DNA of 64,000 nucleotides from DASQWP01 sp050697555 (GCA_050697555.1 JBOHAD010000005.1:1-64000); one strand, 5' to 3'; shown: positions 1 to 8,771, numbered from the stretch's first letter. The notes: generated by a model from the letters alone, not told the origin. Numbers and translations: made by a program.

Positions 1-166
1 GGAACACCTGCACCTGGTTGGAGGCGCTCTCGAGCCGGTCGGCGGGAAGGCTGAGGGCGTGCAGCAGGACGGCCAAGAGAACGAGGCCGAGCATGGCGAG
101 AAAGAGCCCGAGGTTGGTGAACGTTGAGCGCTGCTTGAGCAGCTCGGCGCGCAGCTGAGCGGTCAA
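1..166 (-). CDS. ABC-2 type permease, N-terminal part (cut by window edge)
   Basis: About 55 residues of the N-terminus are present. They begin MTAQLRAELLKQRSTFTNLG and run into a hydrophobic segment, the usual start of an ABC-2 exporter permease: a short cytoplasmic Arg/Lys helix, then the first membrane span. The chosen TTG start overlaps the TGA stop of the upstream ATPase gene, so the two are almost certainly translationally coupled and form one exporter. Substrate unknown. The rest of the gene lies outside the window. Confidence 0.6.
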   Translation of the reverse strand, partial: MTAQLRAELLKQRSTFTNLGLFLAMLGLVLLAVLLHALSLPADRLESASNQVQVF

Positions 167-867
167 GACGCCTCCCCTGCGGTCAGTTCGAGGTAAACGT
201 CCTCGAGCGTCCGCCCTCGCTCGGTCAGGTCAGCGAGCGGCCCGCTCGAAAGCAGGCGGCCGCGATCGATGATCATGACCTGGTCGACCGTCTGCGCGAC
301 CTCGGCGAGGACATGGCTGGAGACGAGCACGGTGCGGCCTTGCTCGGCGAAGCGGCGCAGGAAGCCGCGCAGCCAGTGCACGCCTGCCGGGTCGAGCCCG
401 TTCGCCGGCTCGTCGAGGATCAGCAGCTCGGGGTCCCCGAGCAGCGCGCCGGCGAGCCCGAGCCGCTGGCGCATGCCGAGCGAGTAGCTCTTGAGCCGCC
501 GGGCGGCGACCGGCTCAAGCTCGACCAGCCCGAGCACCTCCTCGACGCGAGCTCGCGGGATCTCGGCGGCGAGCGCAAGTGCGCGCAGGTGGTCTCGGCC
601 GGAGCGCCCGGGATGGAAGTCGTTCGTCTCGAGCACCGCCCCGACCCGACGCGCCGGCTCGTCGAGCTCGCGATAGCGGCGGCCGAAGACGAGCGCCTCG
701 CCCGCGGTCGGCTCGGCGAGCCCGAGCAGCAGCCGCAGGGTGGTCGTCTTCCCGGCGCCGTTCGGGCCCAGGAAGCCGGTGACGGTGCCCGCGCGGAGTG
801 AGAACGTGGCCTCCTCGACGGCGACGAGCTCGCCGTAGCGCTTCGTCAGCGAGCTGGCGGTGACCAC
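163..867 (-). CDS. ABC transporter ATPase (ABC-2/CcmA-like exporter)
   Basis: ATP-binding subunit of an ABC exporter. Walker A is GPNGAGKTT, the signature is SYSLGMRQRL, Walker B is LLILDEPANGLDP, and the switch His lies in LVSSHVL, all in canonical order. The open frame continues upstream to 1032, but that part is Arg/Ser-rich and overlaps a better small gene. I therefore chose the GTG at 867, which gives 234 residues beginning MVTASSLTKRYG, the normal start of this family; no strong ribosome site precedes it. It is followed by a 4-base overlap with the permease gene. Drug, lipid or antibiotic export is typical of the family, but the substrate is not evident. Confidence 0.85.
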   Translation of the reverse strand: MVTASSLTKRYGELVAVEEATFSLRAGTVTGFLGPNGAGKTTTLRLLLGLAEPTAGEALVFGRRYRELDEPARRVGAVLETNDFHPGRSGRDHLRALALAAEIPRARVEEVLGLVELEPVAARRLKSYSLGMRQRLGLAGALLGDPELLILDEPANGLDPAGVHWLRGFLRRFAEQGRTVLVSSHVLAEVAQTVDQVMIIDRGRLLSSGPLADLTERGRTLEDVYLELTAGEAS

Positions 868-949
868 TGGACCGCGAGCGCGGGCGTCGGCGGGGACGAG
901 CGCGGGTCCCGCCTGCTCGTCGACGTTCCTCGCCCCGTCTCGGTCCCGC

Positions 950-1129
950 CTAATGGGCACCGGGGCCAAGGACGCCGGTGAGATGCAAGACGACGAGCAG
1001 CAGGACGAGGACGATCGCGATGACGATCCCAAGCACCGGCATCCAGCGTGGTGTGCTGGTGGCCGATCCGCGGTCGGGCCCTACGCCGGTGTCGTCGCCG
1101 ATGTCGGGGTAGGAAGGCGGGTCAGCCAT
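950..1129 (-). CDS. Small single-span membrane protein
   Basis: A 59-residue protein. A polar Pro/Asp-rich N-terminus (MADPPSYPDIGDD) is followed by one long hydrophobic helix (about residues 31-49) and a short Gly/His tail. An AGGAGA ribosome site sits 5 bases before the ATG. It is the first gene of the leftward unit with the ABC ATPase and permease, so it may be an accessory of that exporter. No known domain is recognised, and no function should be assumed. Confidence 0.6.
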   Translation of the reverse strand: MADPPSYPDIGDDTGVGPDRGSATSTPRWMPVLGIVIAIVLVLLLVVLHLTGVLGPGAH

Positions 1130-1234
1130 GTGCGTCTCCTGTGTCGCGCGGGGTTGTCGGGGTCTTCGGACGGCGGCAGTTTAACAGACGGCTTGTCCCT
1201 ATCCAATCAAGATGTCTCTGATACCGTCGCCACG

Positions 1235-1240
1235 TATACT
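1235..1240 (+). promoter_or_regulatory. Candidate -10 box of the TetR gene
   Basis: TATACT lies 8 bases before the GTG at 1248, a spacing that would give a leaderless or nearly leaderless transcript, as is common in actinobacteria. No convincing -35 hexamer or ribosome site is seen. Confidence 0.35.
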
Positions 1241-1247
1241 TAGATTC

Positions 1248-1817
1248 GTGCCGAAGCTGTGGAACGAGACGATCGAGGAGCACCGCCGCGCGGTGCGCGA
1301 GGCGACCCTGAACACCACTGCGGCGCTGCTGGCCGAGCACGGGCTGCGCTCGGTGACGATGTCGCAGATCGCCGAGGAGACCGGCATCGGACGTGCGACG
1401 CTGTACAAGTACTTCCCGGACGTCGAAGCGATCCTGGTCGCCTGGCACGAACGTCAGGTCAGCGGCCACCTCGAATATCTCGCCGAAGTCCGGGATCAAA
1501 CTGGCAACGCCAGCGAGCGACTCGAAGCCGTGCTCGAGACCTACGCGCTCATTCAGCACGAGCACCACGGCACCGAGCTCGCGGCGCTCCTGCATCGAGG
1601 TGAGCACGTCGCCCGAGCGCAACAGCAGCTCAGCGACTTCATCCGAGACCTGCTGGCCGAGGGCGCTGAGACGGGCGACCTGCGGGACGATGTCGCGCCC
1701 GACGAGCTCGCGAGCTACTGCCTCCACGCCCTCGCGGCGGCCCGCAGCCTGCCGTCCAAGGCCGCGGCCCGCCGGCTCGTCACGGTCACTCTCGCTGGAT
1801 TGCGCCCCCCGGGCTGA
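1248..1817 (+). CDS. TetR/AcrR family transcriptional regulator
   Basis: A 189-residue regulator. The N-terminal TetR HTH is clear (about residues 15-58): ALLAEHGLRSVTMSQIAEETGIGRATLYKYFPD, with the family's typical GxxxxTLYKYF recognition helix. The C-terminal ligand domain is alpha-helical and carries no recognisable specificity. I chose GTG 1248 (MPKLWNETIEEHR) because an in-frame ATG at 1212 would place coding sequence over the promoter. It is divergent from the small membrane protein/ABC exporter unit with about 120 bases between them, so it may repress that unit (inference). Confidence 0.85.
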   Translation: MPKLWNETIEEHRRAVREATLNTTAALLAEHGLRSVTMSQIAEETGIGRATLYKYFPDVEAILVAWHERQVSGHLEYLAEVRDQTGNASERLEAVLETYALIQHEHHGTELAALLHRGEHVARAQQQLSDFIRDLLAEGAETGDLRDDVAPDELASYCLHALAAARSLPSKAAARRLVTVTLAGLRPPG

Positions 1818-1897
1818 TTCATTCTGATGCCACCGGAGCCGACCGCTCTCCTCGCGGCTCGGAGCGCCAGGCTTCACCTTCGACCGGAGCGGAGAGA

Positions 1898-2062
1898 GTG
1901 GCAGCGCGATCCGACGGGTTCCGACGCCTGGGACGCCGCTCTGTCCCTATCCGGATCGGCGCGCCGCGCGACTACCTGACGCTGACGAAGCCGCGCGTGA
2001 TGGCGCGGCCAGCGGTCGTTGGCTCAGCCGTCAACGACGCAGCCACAGTATGTCTGACCTAA
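1898..2062 (+). pseudogene. ctaB: Relic of heme O synthase (ctaB), N-terminal fragment only
   Basis: From a GTG at 1898 preceded by GGAG, the frame reads MAARSDGFRRLGRRS and then RDYLTLTKPRVM at 1967-2002. That string is the signature N-terminus of protoheme IX farnesyltransferase (CtaB/CyoE). Immediately after the Met the family match is lost and the frame stops at 2060-2062. The UbiA-type membrane domain with its Asp-rich motifs, about 250 residues, is absent. This is best read as a decayed or deleted ctaB left next to the oxidase-maturation genes. Expression of the 54-residue peptide is possible but unlikely to be functional. Confidence 0.6.
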
Positions 2063-2165
2063 CCGGCCCCGCTCTTCGGTCCATTCCTTGTGTGGGTCCG
2101 CCCCAACCACAAGGCCCTAAGTAGCGTCACAGGCCGGAAACGCTGCCGAGTTTCACCTCAAGCCT

Positions 2166-4934
2166 CTAGCCGGTCTGCAGGGCCCTCCCGGGCCTCGTAG
2201 CCCGCAGACGATTGGCGTTGAGGACGACCGACAGCGAGCTTCCGGCCATGGCCGCGGCCGCGATCATGGGCGAGAGCAGAAGCCCGATCGCGGGATAGAG
2301 AACGCCGGCGGCGATCGGGATCGAGGCGGTGTTGTAGACGAATGCGAGGAAGAGGTTCTGCTTGATGTTTCGCATCGTCGAGCGGCTCAGGTGGATGGCG
2401 AGGACGACGCCGCCGAGCTCGCTTCCGATCAAGGTGACGTCGGCGGCCTCGATCGCCACATCGGTGCCCGAGCCGATGGCGATGCCGACGTCGGCCTGGG
2501 CGAGCGCGGGCGCGTCGTTGATCCCGTCGCCCACCATGGCAACGAGCCTCCCCTCCTCTTGCAGGCGCTTGATCTCGAGCGCCTTGTCCTGCGGGAGGAC
2601 CTCGGCGAGGACACGATCGATTCCGACCTGACCCGCGATCGCCTGGGCGGTGCGGCGGTTGTCGCCGGTGATCATGACCACGTGAAGGCCAAGCCGCTTC
2701 AGCTCTCTGATCGCCGCCGCTGAGTCCTCCTTGAGCGTGTCGGCGACGGCGACCAGACCGGCGGCCTCGCCGGCGAGTGCTACGAGCATCGCCGTCTTGC
2801 CCTCGTCGGCCAGCTCGGCGGCCTTTTCCTCGAGCGTGGCCGTCTCGACTCCGGCCTCGTCGAGGAGCGCGACGTTCCCGACGAGGAGCTCGCTCCCGTG
2901 GACCTTGACCCGAATGCCCTTGCCCGTCACCGACTCGAAGCTCTCGGCCTCGGCCAGCTCAATCCCTCGCTCCTCCGCCCCGCGAATGATCGCCTCGCCG
3001 AGCGGATGCTCGGAGGAGCGTTCCGCCGAGGCGACGAGGCGCAGAAGGTCGCTCTGTTCGAGCTCGTTCGTGGGGAAGACGTCCGTGAGCGACGGCTGGC
3101 CCTTCGTGATCGTGCCGGTCTTGTCGAGCACGATCGTGTCGAGCTTGTGGGCCGTCTCGAGCGCCTCGGCGGAGCGGATGAGGACGCCGTTCTCCGCACC
3201 CTTGCCGGCCCCGACCGTGATGGAGAGAGGCGTGGCGAGTCCGAGCGCGCACGGGCAGGCGATGATGAGGACGGCGACCGCGGAGACGAGAGCGAAGATG
3301 AGGGCGGGCTCCGCCCCGACGTCGAACCAGACGACGAAGGTCGCCACCGCGAGGAAGAGGACCGCGGGCACGAAGTAGCTCGCGACGAGGTCGGCGAGGC
3401 GCTGGATAGGCGCCTTCGAGCCCTGCGCCTGCTCAACCAGATGGATGATCTGGGCGAGCATCGTGTCCCTGCCGACGCGGGTCGCGCGGAAGCGGAAGGC
3501 GCCGGTCTGGTTGATCGTGGCCCCGATGACCGTGTCCCCTGTCTCCTTCGTCACCGGGATCGACTCGCCCGTGACCATCGACTCGTCGATCGTCGAGCGC
3601 CCCTCGACGATCTCGCCGTCGACCGGAATCTTCTCGCCGGGGCGAACGGCGACGACGTCCCCGGGCTCGACCTCTTCGACGGGGACCTCTTCTTCACGAT
3701 CGCCGCGCATGACCCGAGCCGTTCGGGCCTGGAGGCCGATGAGTTTGCGGATCGCTTCGCCCGTCCCCGCCTTCGCCCGCGTCTCGATCAGGCGCCCGAG
3801 CATGATCAGGGTGAGGATGACGCCGACGACCTCGTAGTAGACTTGGCGCAGGTCCTCGGGGAGCGCCCCGGGAACGAGGGTGACGACCAGGCTGTAGAGG
3901 AAAGCAGCCATCGTCCCCACCGTGATGAGGGTGTTCATGTCCGCCGTCCGGTGGCGGAGCACGAGCCAGCCGGTCCGGTGGATGGGCCAGCCCGTGTAGA
4001 GCATGACCGGGGCTGTGAGGGCGAGCTGGAACCAGCGGTTCACGAGGACGCCGGGTAGCCAGTCCGGGTCGAGGAACTCGCCCACCATCGCCCCGAAGAG
4101 CACCGGCACCGTCAGGACGGCGCCGATCCCAACGCGTCGCGTGAGGTCGCGAATCTCCGCCCGGCGCGTCTCCGCTTCCTCGTCCTCGGTCGCCTCCGAG
4201 CCCGGCTCGGGCCGCTCCCGCACCTGGTAGCCGCCCGACACGATCGCCCAGCGCATCTCGGCGAGGGAGACCTGGTCGGCGTCGAAGTTCACGGTCACAC
4301 GCTCGGCGGCGAAGTTGACCTCGACCCGGTCGATGCCCTCGAGCCGGTTCAGGATCGAGTGGATGTTGCGGACGCAGGTTGGGCAGGTGACGCCTCCGCC
4401 GAGGATGCGAAACTCGACCTCCGTCGTCTCGCCCACCTCTCGCGTGGGGCCGACGCCGACCGCGCGCGCGACCTCGTGGGGATGGCCGTCGGCGGAGGGC
4501 TGCGCGGCTTCGTCCGTAGCGTCGTCGGGTTCCTCGGCGGGCCTGTGGCCGTCGCCGTCCTCGGGCAGGACGACGAGCGTCCCGTGCACCATGTTCATGC
4601 CGCAGGCAAAGCCGAAGCGCCCCTGTCTGTCCGGGACGAACTCGACCGCCGTCTTCGCGAAGGCCGGTAAGGTCTTGCTCAGCGCGAAGTCGGGGAAGAC
4701 GACTCGCGCCGTGCAGTCGCTCGCCTCTTGGCGGTCGAAGGTGAGCCGTACGGGGACGCCCTCGCGGACCTCGATGATGTTGGGCGAGTAGCCGCCCTTG
4801 ACGGTGATCTCGACCTCCTGCATCCCCTCGCGTACCTCGGCTCGGCGCGCCACCTTCGGGCCGAAGAAGAACCACGCGAGGAAGGCGATGAGGCCGGCGC
4901 CACCGGCCGTGACCGCTATCTCGGCAATGCCCAC
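2166..4934 (-). CDS. copA: Copper-translocating P1B-type ATPase with N-terminal cupredoxin domain
   Basis: A 922-residue copper exporter. In order: a membrane anchor (about 8-25); a cupredoxin-like domain (about 38-123) with possible copper ligands Cys74 and the CGMNMVHG stretch (111-118); a linker; an HMA domain (about 172-240) with CPTC at 184-187; then the P-type ATPase core with TGES, ACPCALGLATP, the phosphorylation motif DKTGTIT, the SEHPLG motif and GDGINDAPA. The late NTASIP and MAGSSLSVV motifs are those of Cu(I)-selective P1B-1 pumps. The GTG start follows a GGAG site. The fused cupredoxin is the unusual part: it could receive or hand over copper outside the membrane. Last gene of the leftward copper/cytochrome unit. 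Confidence 0.92.
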   Translation of the reverse strand: MGIAEIAVTAGGAGLIAFLAWFFFGPKVARRAEVREGMQEVEITVKGGYSPNIIEVREGVPVRLTFDRQEASDCTARVVFPDFALSKTLPAFAKTAVEFVPDRQGRFGFACGMNMVHGTLVVLPEDGDGHRPAEEPDDATDEAAQPSADGHPHEVARAVGVGPTREVGETTEVEFRILGGGVTCPTCVRNIHSILNRLEGIDRVEVNFAAERVTVNFDADQVSLAEMRWAIVSGGYQVRERPEPGSEATEDEEAETRRAEIRDLTRRVGIGAVLTVPVLFGAMVGEFLDPDWLPGVLVNRWFQLALTAPVMLYTGWPIHRTGWLVLRHRTADMNTLITVGTMAAFLYSLVVTLVPGALPEDLRQVYYEVVGVILTLIMLGRLIETRAKAGTGEAIRKLIGLQARTARVMRGDREEEVPVEEVEPGDVVAVRPGEKIPVDGEIVEGRSTIDESMVTGESIPVTKETGDTVIGATINQTGAFRFRATRVGRDTMLAQIIHLVEQAQGSKAPIQRLADLVASYFVPAVLFLAVATFVVWFDVGAEPALIFALVSAVAVLIIACPCALGLATPLSITVGAGKGAENGVLIRSAEALETAHKLDTIVLDKTGTITKGQPSLTDVFPTNELEQSDLLRLVASAERSSEHPLGEAIIRGAEERGIELAEAESFESVTGKGIRVKVHGSELLVGNVALLDEAGVETATLEEKAAELADEGKTAMLVALAGEAAGLVAVADTLKEDSAAAIRELKRLGLHVVMITGDNRRTAQAIAGQVGIDRVLAEVLPQDKALEIKRLQEEGRLVAMVGDGINDAPALAQADVGIAIGSGTDVAIEAADVTLIGSELGGVVLAIHLSRSTMRNIKQNLFLAFVYNTASIPIAAGVLYPAIGLLLSPMIAAAAMAGSSLSVVLNANRLRATRPGRALQTG

Positions 4935-5000
4935 GAGGATCTCCGCTCTCCCTTCGACCGTAGCTGGCGCGTCAAACGAGCCCTCTCTTCCTTCCCTCGA

Positions 5001-5636
5001 TCACGACGCCGAGAGGAGCGCCCGGATGTCGTGGAGGAGGTTCTCAATCGTCAGATCGGCGCCGGCGTGGAGGGTGGAGACCCAGATGCCGTCCCGGTCG
5101 TAGATGCGAACCGGGGCCGAGTGGAGCGTGTCGACGCCTGTGTCGAAGGAGGCGGCGATCTGGAATTCCTCCCAGACCGGCCGAAGCTCGGGAACCGGCG
5201 CGACGAGGTAGCGGAGCTTGCCTTCCGCCCGGTTGCGGCGTAGGAAGTCGCGAACCGATTCGGGCGTGTCCTCGTCCGGGTCGGTCGAGATGGCGACGGC
5301 GACGACATCTGGCCGCTCCTCCGCGCCGAGGCGATCGGTCGCCCGCCCGATCTGCGAGGCGATGACCGGGCACGACTCGTCGCATTGCGTGTCGAGGAAG
5401 GTGACGAGGACGACCTTGCCGCGGAGGGCTGCCGAAGAGACCTCCCGGCCTTCGTTGTCGGGCAGTTTGAAGTCGGGCAAGCCAATTCCAGGCGGCGGCT
5501 GGCTTCCCCTGAAGGCGGGCTTCTCCTCACCGTCCCGCAGAGCGATCGCGGCCACGGCGGCGCCGGCCGTGATCGCGGCTGCAGCCGCGATCAGAATCAC
5601 CATTCTCAGTGCTCTCGTGCTCCTCAGCTCTTTCAT
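5001..5636 (-). CDS. SCO1/SenC family copper chaperone
   Basis: A 211-residue membrane-anchored thioredoxin-fold protein that delivers copper to the CuA site of cytochrome oxidase. An N-terminal anchor (about residues 11-31) precedes the periplasm-side domain. The SCO copper ligands are all present: CDESC (Cx3C) and a distal His in DTLHSAPV. The ATG start gives ATGA overlap with the preceding thioredoxin gene, implying translational coupling. Its partners (CtaG, CcdA, two TlpA-like proteins, copper ATPase) form one oxidase/cytochrome assembly block. Confidence 0.9.
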   Translation of the reverse strand: MKELRSTRALRMVILIAAAAAITAGAAVAAIALRDGEEKPAFRGSQPPPGIGLPDFKLPDNEGREVSSAALRGKVVLVTFLDTQCDESCPVIASQIGRATDRLGAEERPDVVAVAISTDPDEDTPESVRDFLRRNRAEGKLRYLVAPVPELRPVWEEFQIAASFDTGVDTLHSAPVRIYDRDGIWVSTLHAGADLTIENLLHDIRALLSAS

Positions 5637-6304
5637 GGTCTCCCTTCCATCGCTTGCGCTATGCCAGCCTCGAGGCTCGAGCGCGAGATCGCGCCCGGCG
5701 AGTGGGCGAGGATGCGCCCGTCGGCGCTCACGTAGTAGCTCTCCGGGACGCCTGTCAGCCCGTAGGCGCGATAGGTCTCGTCCCCCTCGTCGCGCACCGA
5801 GACGTAGGCGACGTCGAACTCGCGCAAGAACAAGAGAGCATCCGAGCGCAGGTCCTGCACGTCGATCCCCACGAAGACGACCTCGCCCCGGTGCGCCTTC
5901 GCCGAGGCGTTCAGGATCGGCGCCTCGTCGCGGCAGGGGATGCACCAGGAGGCCCAGAAGTTGAGGACGACGGGACGGCCGCGCAGCTCCGCGAGCGAGA
6001 GCTTGCCGTCCGCGATCGCGGCGCGAAGCTCCCGCGGCCACGTCTCGGCGCGCGGCCAGATCACCTCGAGCTCGAACCCAGGCGCGGTCGGCGCCTCCCC
6101 GGCTGCGATCTGCGCAACGAGGCTCCTTCCCTTCCCGGCGGCGAGGGTTGCCCAGGCGAGGAGGGCGAGCAGACCGATGACGAGCACGATCGCTCCCGCC
6201 TTGAGGACAGCGCGCGCGGGAGATCGCTTGCCCTCTGTTTCCTCGACCGCTGGCTCCACCGTGACGGCTGTCTCGTCAGCGGCGGGCTTCTGTTCGCCCG
6301 TCAC
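5633..6304 (-). CDS. TlpA/ResA-like membrane-anchored thioredoxin
   Basis: A 223-residue protein with a charged N-terminal tail, one membrane anchor (about 35-58) and an extracytoplasmic thioredoxin domain with active site WCIPC and the cis-Pro motif GVPESY. Such proteins reduce disulfides in apocytochrome c or in Sco/CuA proteins, using electrons from CcdA. The GTG start overlaps the CcdA stop (GTGA), and the gene overlaps the SCO gene downstream. This is the second TlpA-like gene in the block; division of labour between the two is not evident. Confidence 0.88.
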   Translation of the reverse strand: MTGEQKPAADETAVTVEPAVEETEGKRSPARAVLKAGAIVLVIGLLALLAWATLAAGKGRSLVAQIAAGEAPTAPGFELEVIWPRAETWPRELRAAIADGKLSLAELRGRPVVLNFWASWCIPCRDEAPILNASAKAHRGEVVFVGIDVQDLRSDALLFLREFDVAYVSVRDEGDETYRAYGLTGVPESYYVSADGRILAHSPGAISRSSLEAGIAQAMEGRP

Positions 6305-7047
6305 AGGCTCGTCCACCAGTCGAGACCGAGCGCGCGCAGGGCGCGCTGCGCGTAGACGTTGAGCAGGTACAGGTAGCCGCTGAGGAGAAGGCCGCCCATG
6401 GCGACAAGGAGGACGCCGGCGCTCGCCTGGATCGCGCGGTAGTGAGCCTGGATGCGCCGGAAGGCCGCGAGCGAGCGGGTGAAGCCGAAGCCGACGAGGA
6501 GGAAGGGGGCGGCCAGGCCGAGTCCGTAGACGGCGAGGAGCAGGACGCCGCTTGCAAGCGAGGCCGAGGCCCCGGCGAGGACGAGGACCGAGGCGAGGAT
6601 CGGGCCTACGCACGGCGTCCAGCAAAACGCGAACGCTACCCCGAGCGCCACCGGGCCGCCCCGCGTGCGGGCAGCGCCCTGGACGGCGCTCGTCCAGCGC
6701 GGCCCCAACGTCCCCGACCAGCCGACGCCCAGCATGGCGAGACCGAAGAGGACGATGAGCGCTCCCGCGCCGCGGTTCAGCCACAGGCGGTTGTCGTCGA
6801 GAAGAGCGCCGAGAACGGATGCGCTCGCGCCGAGCGCGACGAACACCCCGAGGAATCCCGCGAAGAAGAGGGCGCTTGCGATCCCGACCCGGCGCGTCAC
6901 GCCGCGCCGATGACTCGCGATCTCCTCGAAGGTCACGCCGCTGACCGTCGAGAGGTAGCCGGGCACGAGCGGAAGAACGCACGGCGAGATGAAGGAGACG
7001 ACGCCAGCGGCGAAGACCAGGGGCAGGGAAAGGCCCGCGACCTCCAC
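6301..7047 (-). CDS. ccdA: Cytochrome c biogenesis protein CcdA
   Basis: A 248-residue, six-span membrane protein that passes electrons from cytoplasmic thioredoxin to extracytoplasmic thioredoxins. The two conserved Cys motifs are intact: SPCVLPLVPGY near residue 21 in the first span and CWTPCVGP in the fourth. The GTG start directly follows the stop of the upstream TlpA-like gene. Flanked on both sides by TlpA/ResA-like thioredoxins, its expected redox partners. Confidence 0.93.
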   Translation of the reverse strand: MEVAGLSLPLVFAAGVVSFISPCVLPLVPGYLSTVSGVTFEEIASHRRGVTRRVGIASALFFAGFLGVFVALGASASVLGALLDDNRLWLNRGAGALIVLFGLAMLGVGWSGTLGPRWTSAVQGAARTRGGPVALGVAFAFCWTPCVGPILASVLVLAGASASLASGVLLLAVYGLGLAAPFLLVGFGFTRSLAAFRRIQAHYRAIQASAGVLLVAMGGLLLSGYLYLLNVYAQRALRALGLDWWTSL

Positions 7048-7593
7048 CTACTCCAGCTCCTCCACGGCGCGGACGAGGGTCTCGAAGGTCTGCGCCCCGC
7101 TCAGGGCCCTGGCGATCCGCCCGTCGGCATCAAGCACATACGTGGTCGGCAGGCCGACGAGCCGGTAGCGCGAGGCCAGCGCGCCGTTCGGGTCGCGTCG
7201 GTTGGGAAAGCGCCAGCCGAACTCGCGAACGAAGGCCAAGGCGTCCGACCTCGCGTCCTGGAAGTCGACCCCGACGAGACGGGCCCGCCCCTTCATCTCC
7301 CGATCGAAGCGAGCAAGGTGCGGAGCCTCCTCCCGGCAGGGCACACACCAGGAAGCCCAGAAGTTGACGAGCACGGGCTTTCCGCGCAGGCCGGCGAGCG
7401 TGACCGGGGGCGGCACGAGGACCTCGCCCTCGAGCTCGGGGGCGGGGCGACGGTCGGCGCTGGGGGTCGCCTCCGGACTTGCGACGCTCGTCTCGCTCGG
7501 CGATGCGAGGAGAAGTCCGGCGGTCACTGCACCGGCTGCGAGAAGGAGGGCAAGCAGGGGCAGGAGACGACGAGGCCGAAGCCAGGCTCGCAC
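7048..7593 (-). CDS. TlpA-like thioredoxin, membrane anchored
   Basis: A 181-residue protein. An N-terminal Arg-rich anchor (about 10-32) precedes a thioredoxin domain with active site WCVPC and cis-Pro motif GLPTTY. I placed the start at GTG 7593 because a GGAGGGAGG site lies about 10 bases upstream; a longer frame to 7680 lacks support. It lies immediately upstream of ccdA and probably exchanges electrons with it for cytochrome c or oxidase maturation. Confidence 0.85.
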   Translation of the reverse strand: MRAWLRPRRLLPLLALLLAAGAVTAGLLLASPSETSVASPEATPSADRRPAPELEGEVLVPPPVTLAGLRGKPVLVNFWASWCVPCREEAPHLARFDREMKGRARLVGVDFQDARSDALAFVREFGWRFPNRRDPNGALASRYRLVGLPTTYVLDADGRIARALSGAQTFETLVRAVEELE

Positions 7594-7666
7594 GGCTAGA
7601 GGCCTCCCTCCTCTCGTCGTGTGAGACCGTTGGGGCCAGCGACAGTCGCGGCGACCAGGGTTGGCG

Positions 7667-7798
7667 TCACCGTTCCTCACCCCCGTCCACGCGGCCGGCC
7701 GAGTGCCGGCCGCGCATGCGGCGCATCATGAAGAACATCATCCCGCCCATGACGAGCGGGCAGACGAGGGCCACCAGCAAGATCCACAGTCCCTCCAT
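7667..7798 (-). CDS. Short membrane protein, DUF2933-like
   Basis: A 43-residue protein starting MEGLWILLVALVCPLVMGG and continuing with a Met-rich segment and a basic tail (MMRRMRGRH). A GGAGGTGAG ribosome site lies just before the ATG. Very short Met-rich single-span proteins of this shape recur beside copper and cytochrome genes in many bacteria. The resemblance to DUF2933 is by eye only. It could be a copper-related small protein (inference). Confidence 0.55.
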   Translation of the reverse strand: MEGLWILLVALVCPLVMGGMMFFMMRRMRGRHSAGRVDGGEER

Positions 7799-7808
7799 GG
7801 CTCACCTC

Positions 7809-8771
7809 CTAACCGACCGGCTGCCAGCTCGCGCCACCGTCCGTCGTCTTGTACAGCCTGCGGTCGAAGCCGACGACGTAGCCGAGGCTCGGCTCGCTCT
7901 GCGACCACGCGACCGGGCCGGCCCCCTCCTCGATCGTCTGGACGTGGTCCCACGTGCGGCCACCGTCCCGCGACAGCAGAGCGCCCGACGTCAAAGCGCC
8001 CTGTCCGGCCGCGAGGACCGTCTCCGGGTCGTCCGGCTTGACCGCGAGGCCGGCCGCCCCGAATGCCTCCGTCACGTCCCAGCTCTCGCCGCCGTCGTCG
8101 CTGCGCAGGAGACCCTTGCCGAGGTCGCCGGCGACAATGCTTCCTCCCTCGAGGATGGCGAGCCCGAAGACCTGGCCGCCGACTTCGCTCGAGACGGGCT
8201 CGAAGCGCTGCCCGCCGTCGGTCGAGCGGTAGAGGCCCTCGCCCGCGACCGCCGCGTAGAGCGTCTGGGGGTCGTTCGGGTCGACTGCGAAGCCGTGGAT
8301 GTCGAGGCTCGGGAGCCCGTCCGGCCGCACGTCCGTCCAGGTCTCTCCGCCGTCGGCGCTCTTGGCGAAGACGTTGTGCCCGGCCGTCCAGACCGTCTCC
8401 CCCTCGCTCCGGGCGAGGTTCATCGCATCCTGCCCCTCGAGCGCGACCCGCTGCCAGTTCCGGCCTCCGTCGCGCGACTCGTACACGCCCGCATGCGTCC
8501 CGAGGAGGATGTGGTCCGGGTCGGCTGGGGCGACGAGAAGTGAGTGGTAGTCGGGCGTGTCGGGCAGCCCGCCCGTGGACGCGGCGGGGCCCTCGCCGCC
8601 ACTCTGCGCCTGATCCTTTGCGAGCAGGAAGGCCCCCGCAGCGGCCCCCGCGACCAGCACGGCTGTCAGAAACCACGGCAGCCAGCGGCGGAAGCGGGAA
8701 GATTCGGTTCTCTTCTTAGGCGCCTGAACCGGCCGCTTGGGGGCCCGTCGGCGCCGCGTCTTGGTCGCCAC
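7809..8771 (-). CDS. Asp-box (BNR/YCF48-like) repeat protein, membrane anchored
   Basis: A 320-residue protein. A basic N-terminus and one anchor (about 30-50) precede an extracytoplasmic beta-propeller. Six Asp-box motifs are visible: DGGRNW, DGGETW, DGGQRF, DGGESW, DGGRTW and DGGASW, spaced about 40-50 residues apart. A GAAGGAG site precedes GTG 8771. The same fold is seen in sialidases and YCF48/HCF136-type assembly factors. Catalytic sialidase residues are not identified, so an assembly or sensing role beside cytochrome oxidase maturation is more plausible than hydrolysis (inference). Confidence 0.75.
   Translation of the reverse strand: MATKTRRRRAPKRPVQAPKKRTESSRFRRWLPWFLTAVLVAGAAAGAFLLAKDQAQSGGEGPAASTGGLPDTPDYHSLLVAPADPDHILLGTHAGVYESRDGGRNWQRVALEGQDAMNLARSEGETVWTAGHNVFAKSADGGETWTDVRPDGLPSLDIHGFAVDPNDPQTLYAAVAGEGLYRSTDGGQRFEPVSSEVGGQVFGLAILEGGSIVAGDLGKGLLRSDDGGESWDVTEAFGAAGLAVKPDDPETVLAAGQGALTSGALLSRDGGRTWDHVQTIEEGAGPVAWSQSEPSLGYVVGFDRRLYKTTDGGASWQPVG

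Noticed and set aside
163..1032. Longer start for the ABC ATPase at 1032.
   Set aside because: The extra residues are a Ser/Cys/Arg-rich string that overlaps a better-supported small membrane protein gene on the same strand.
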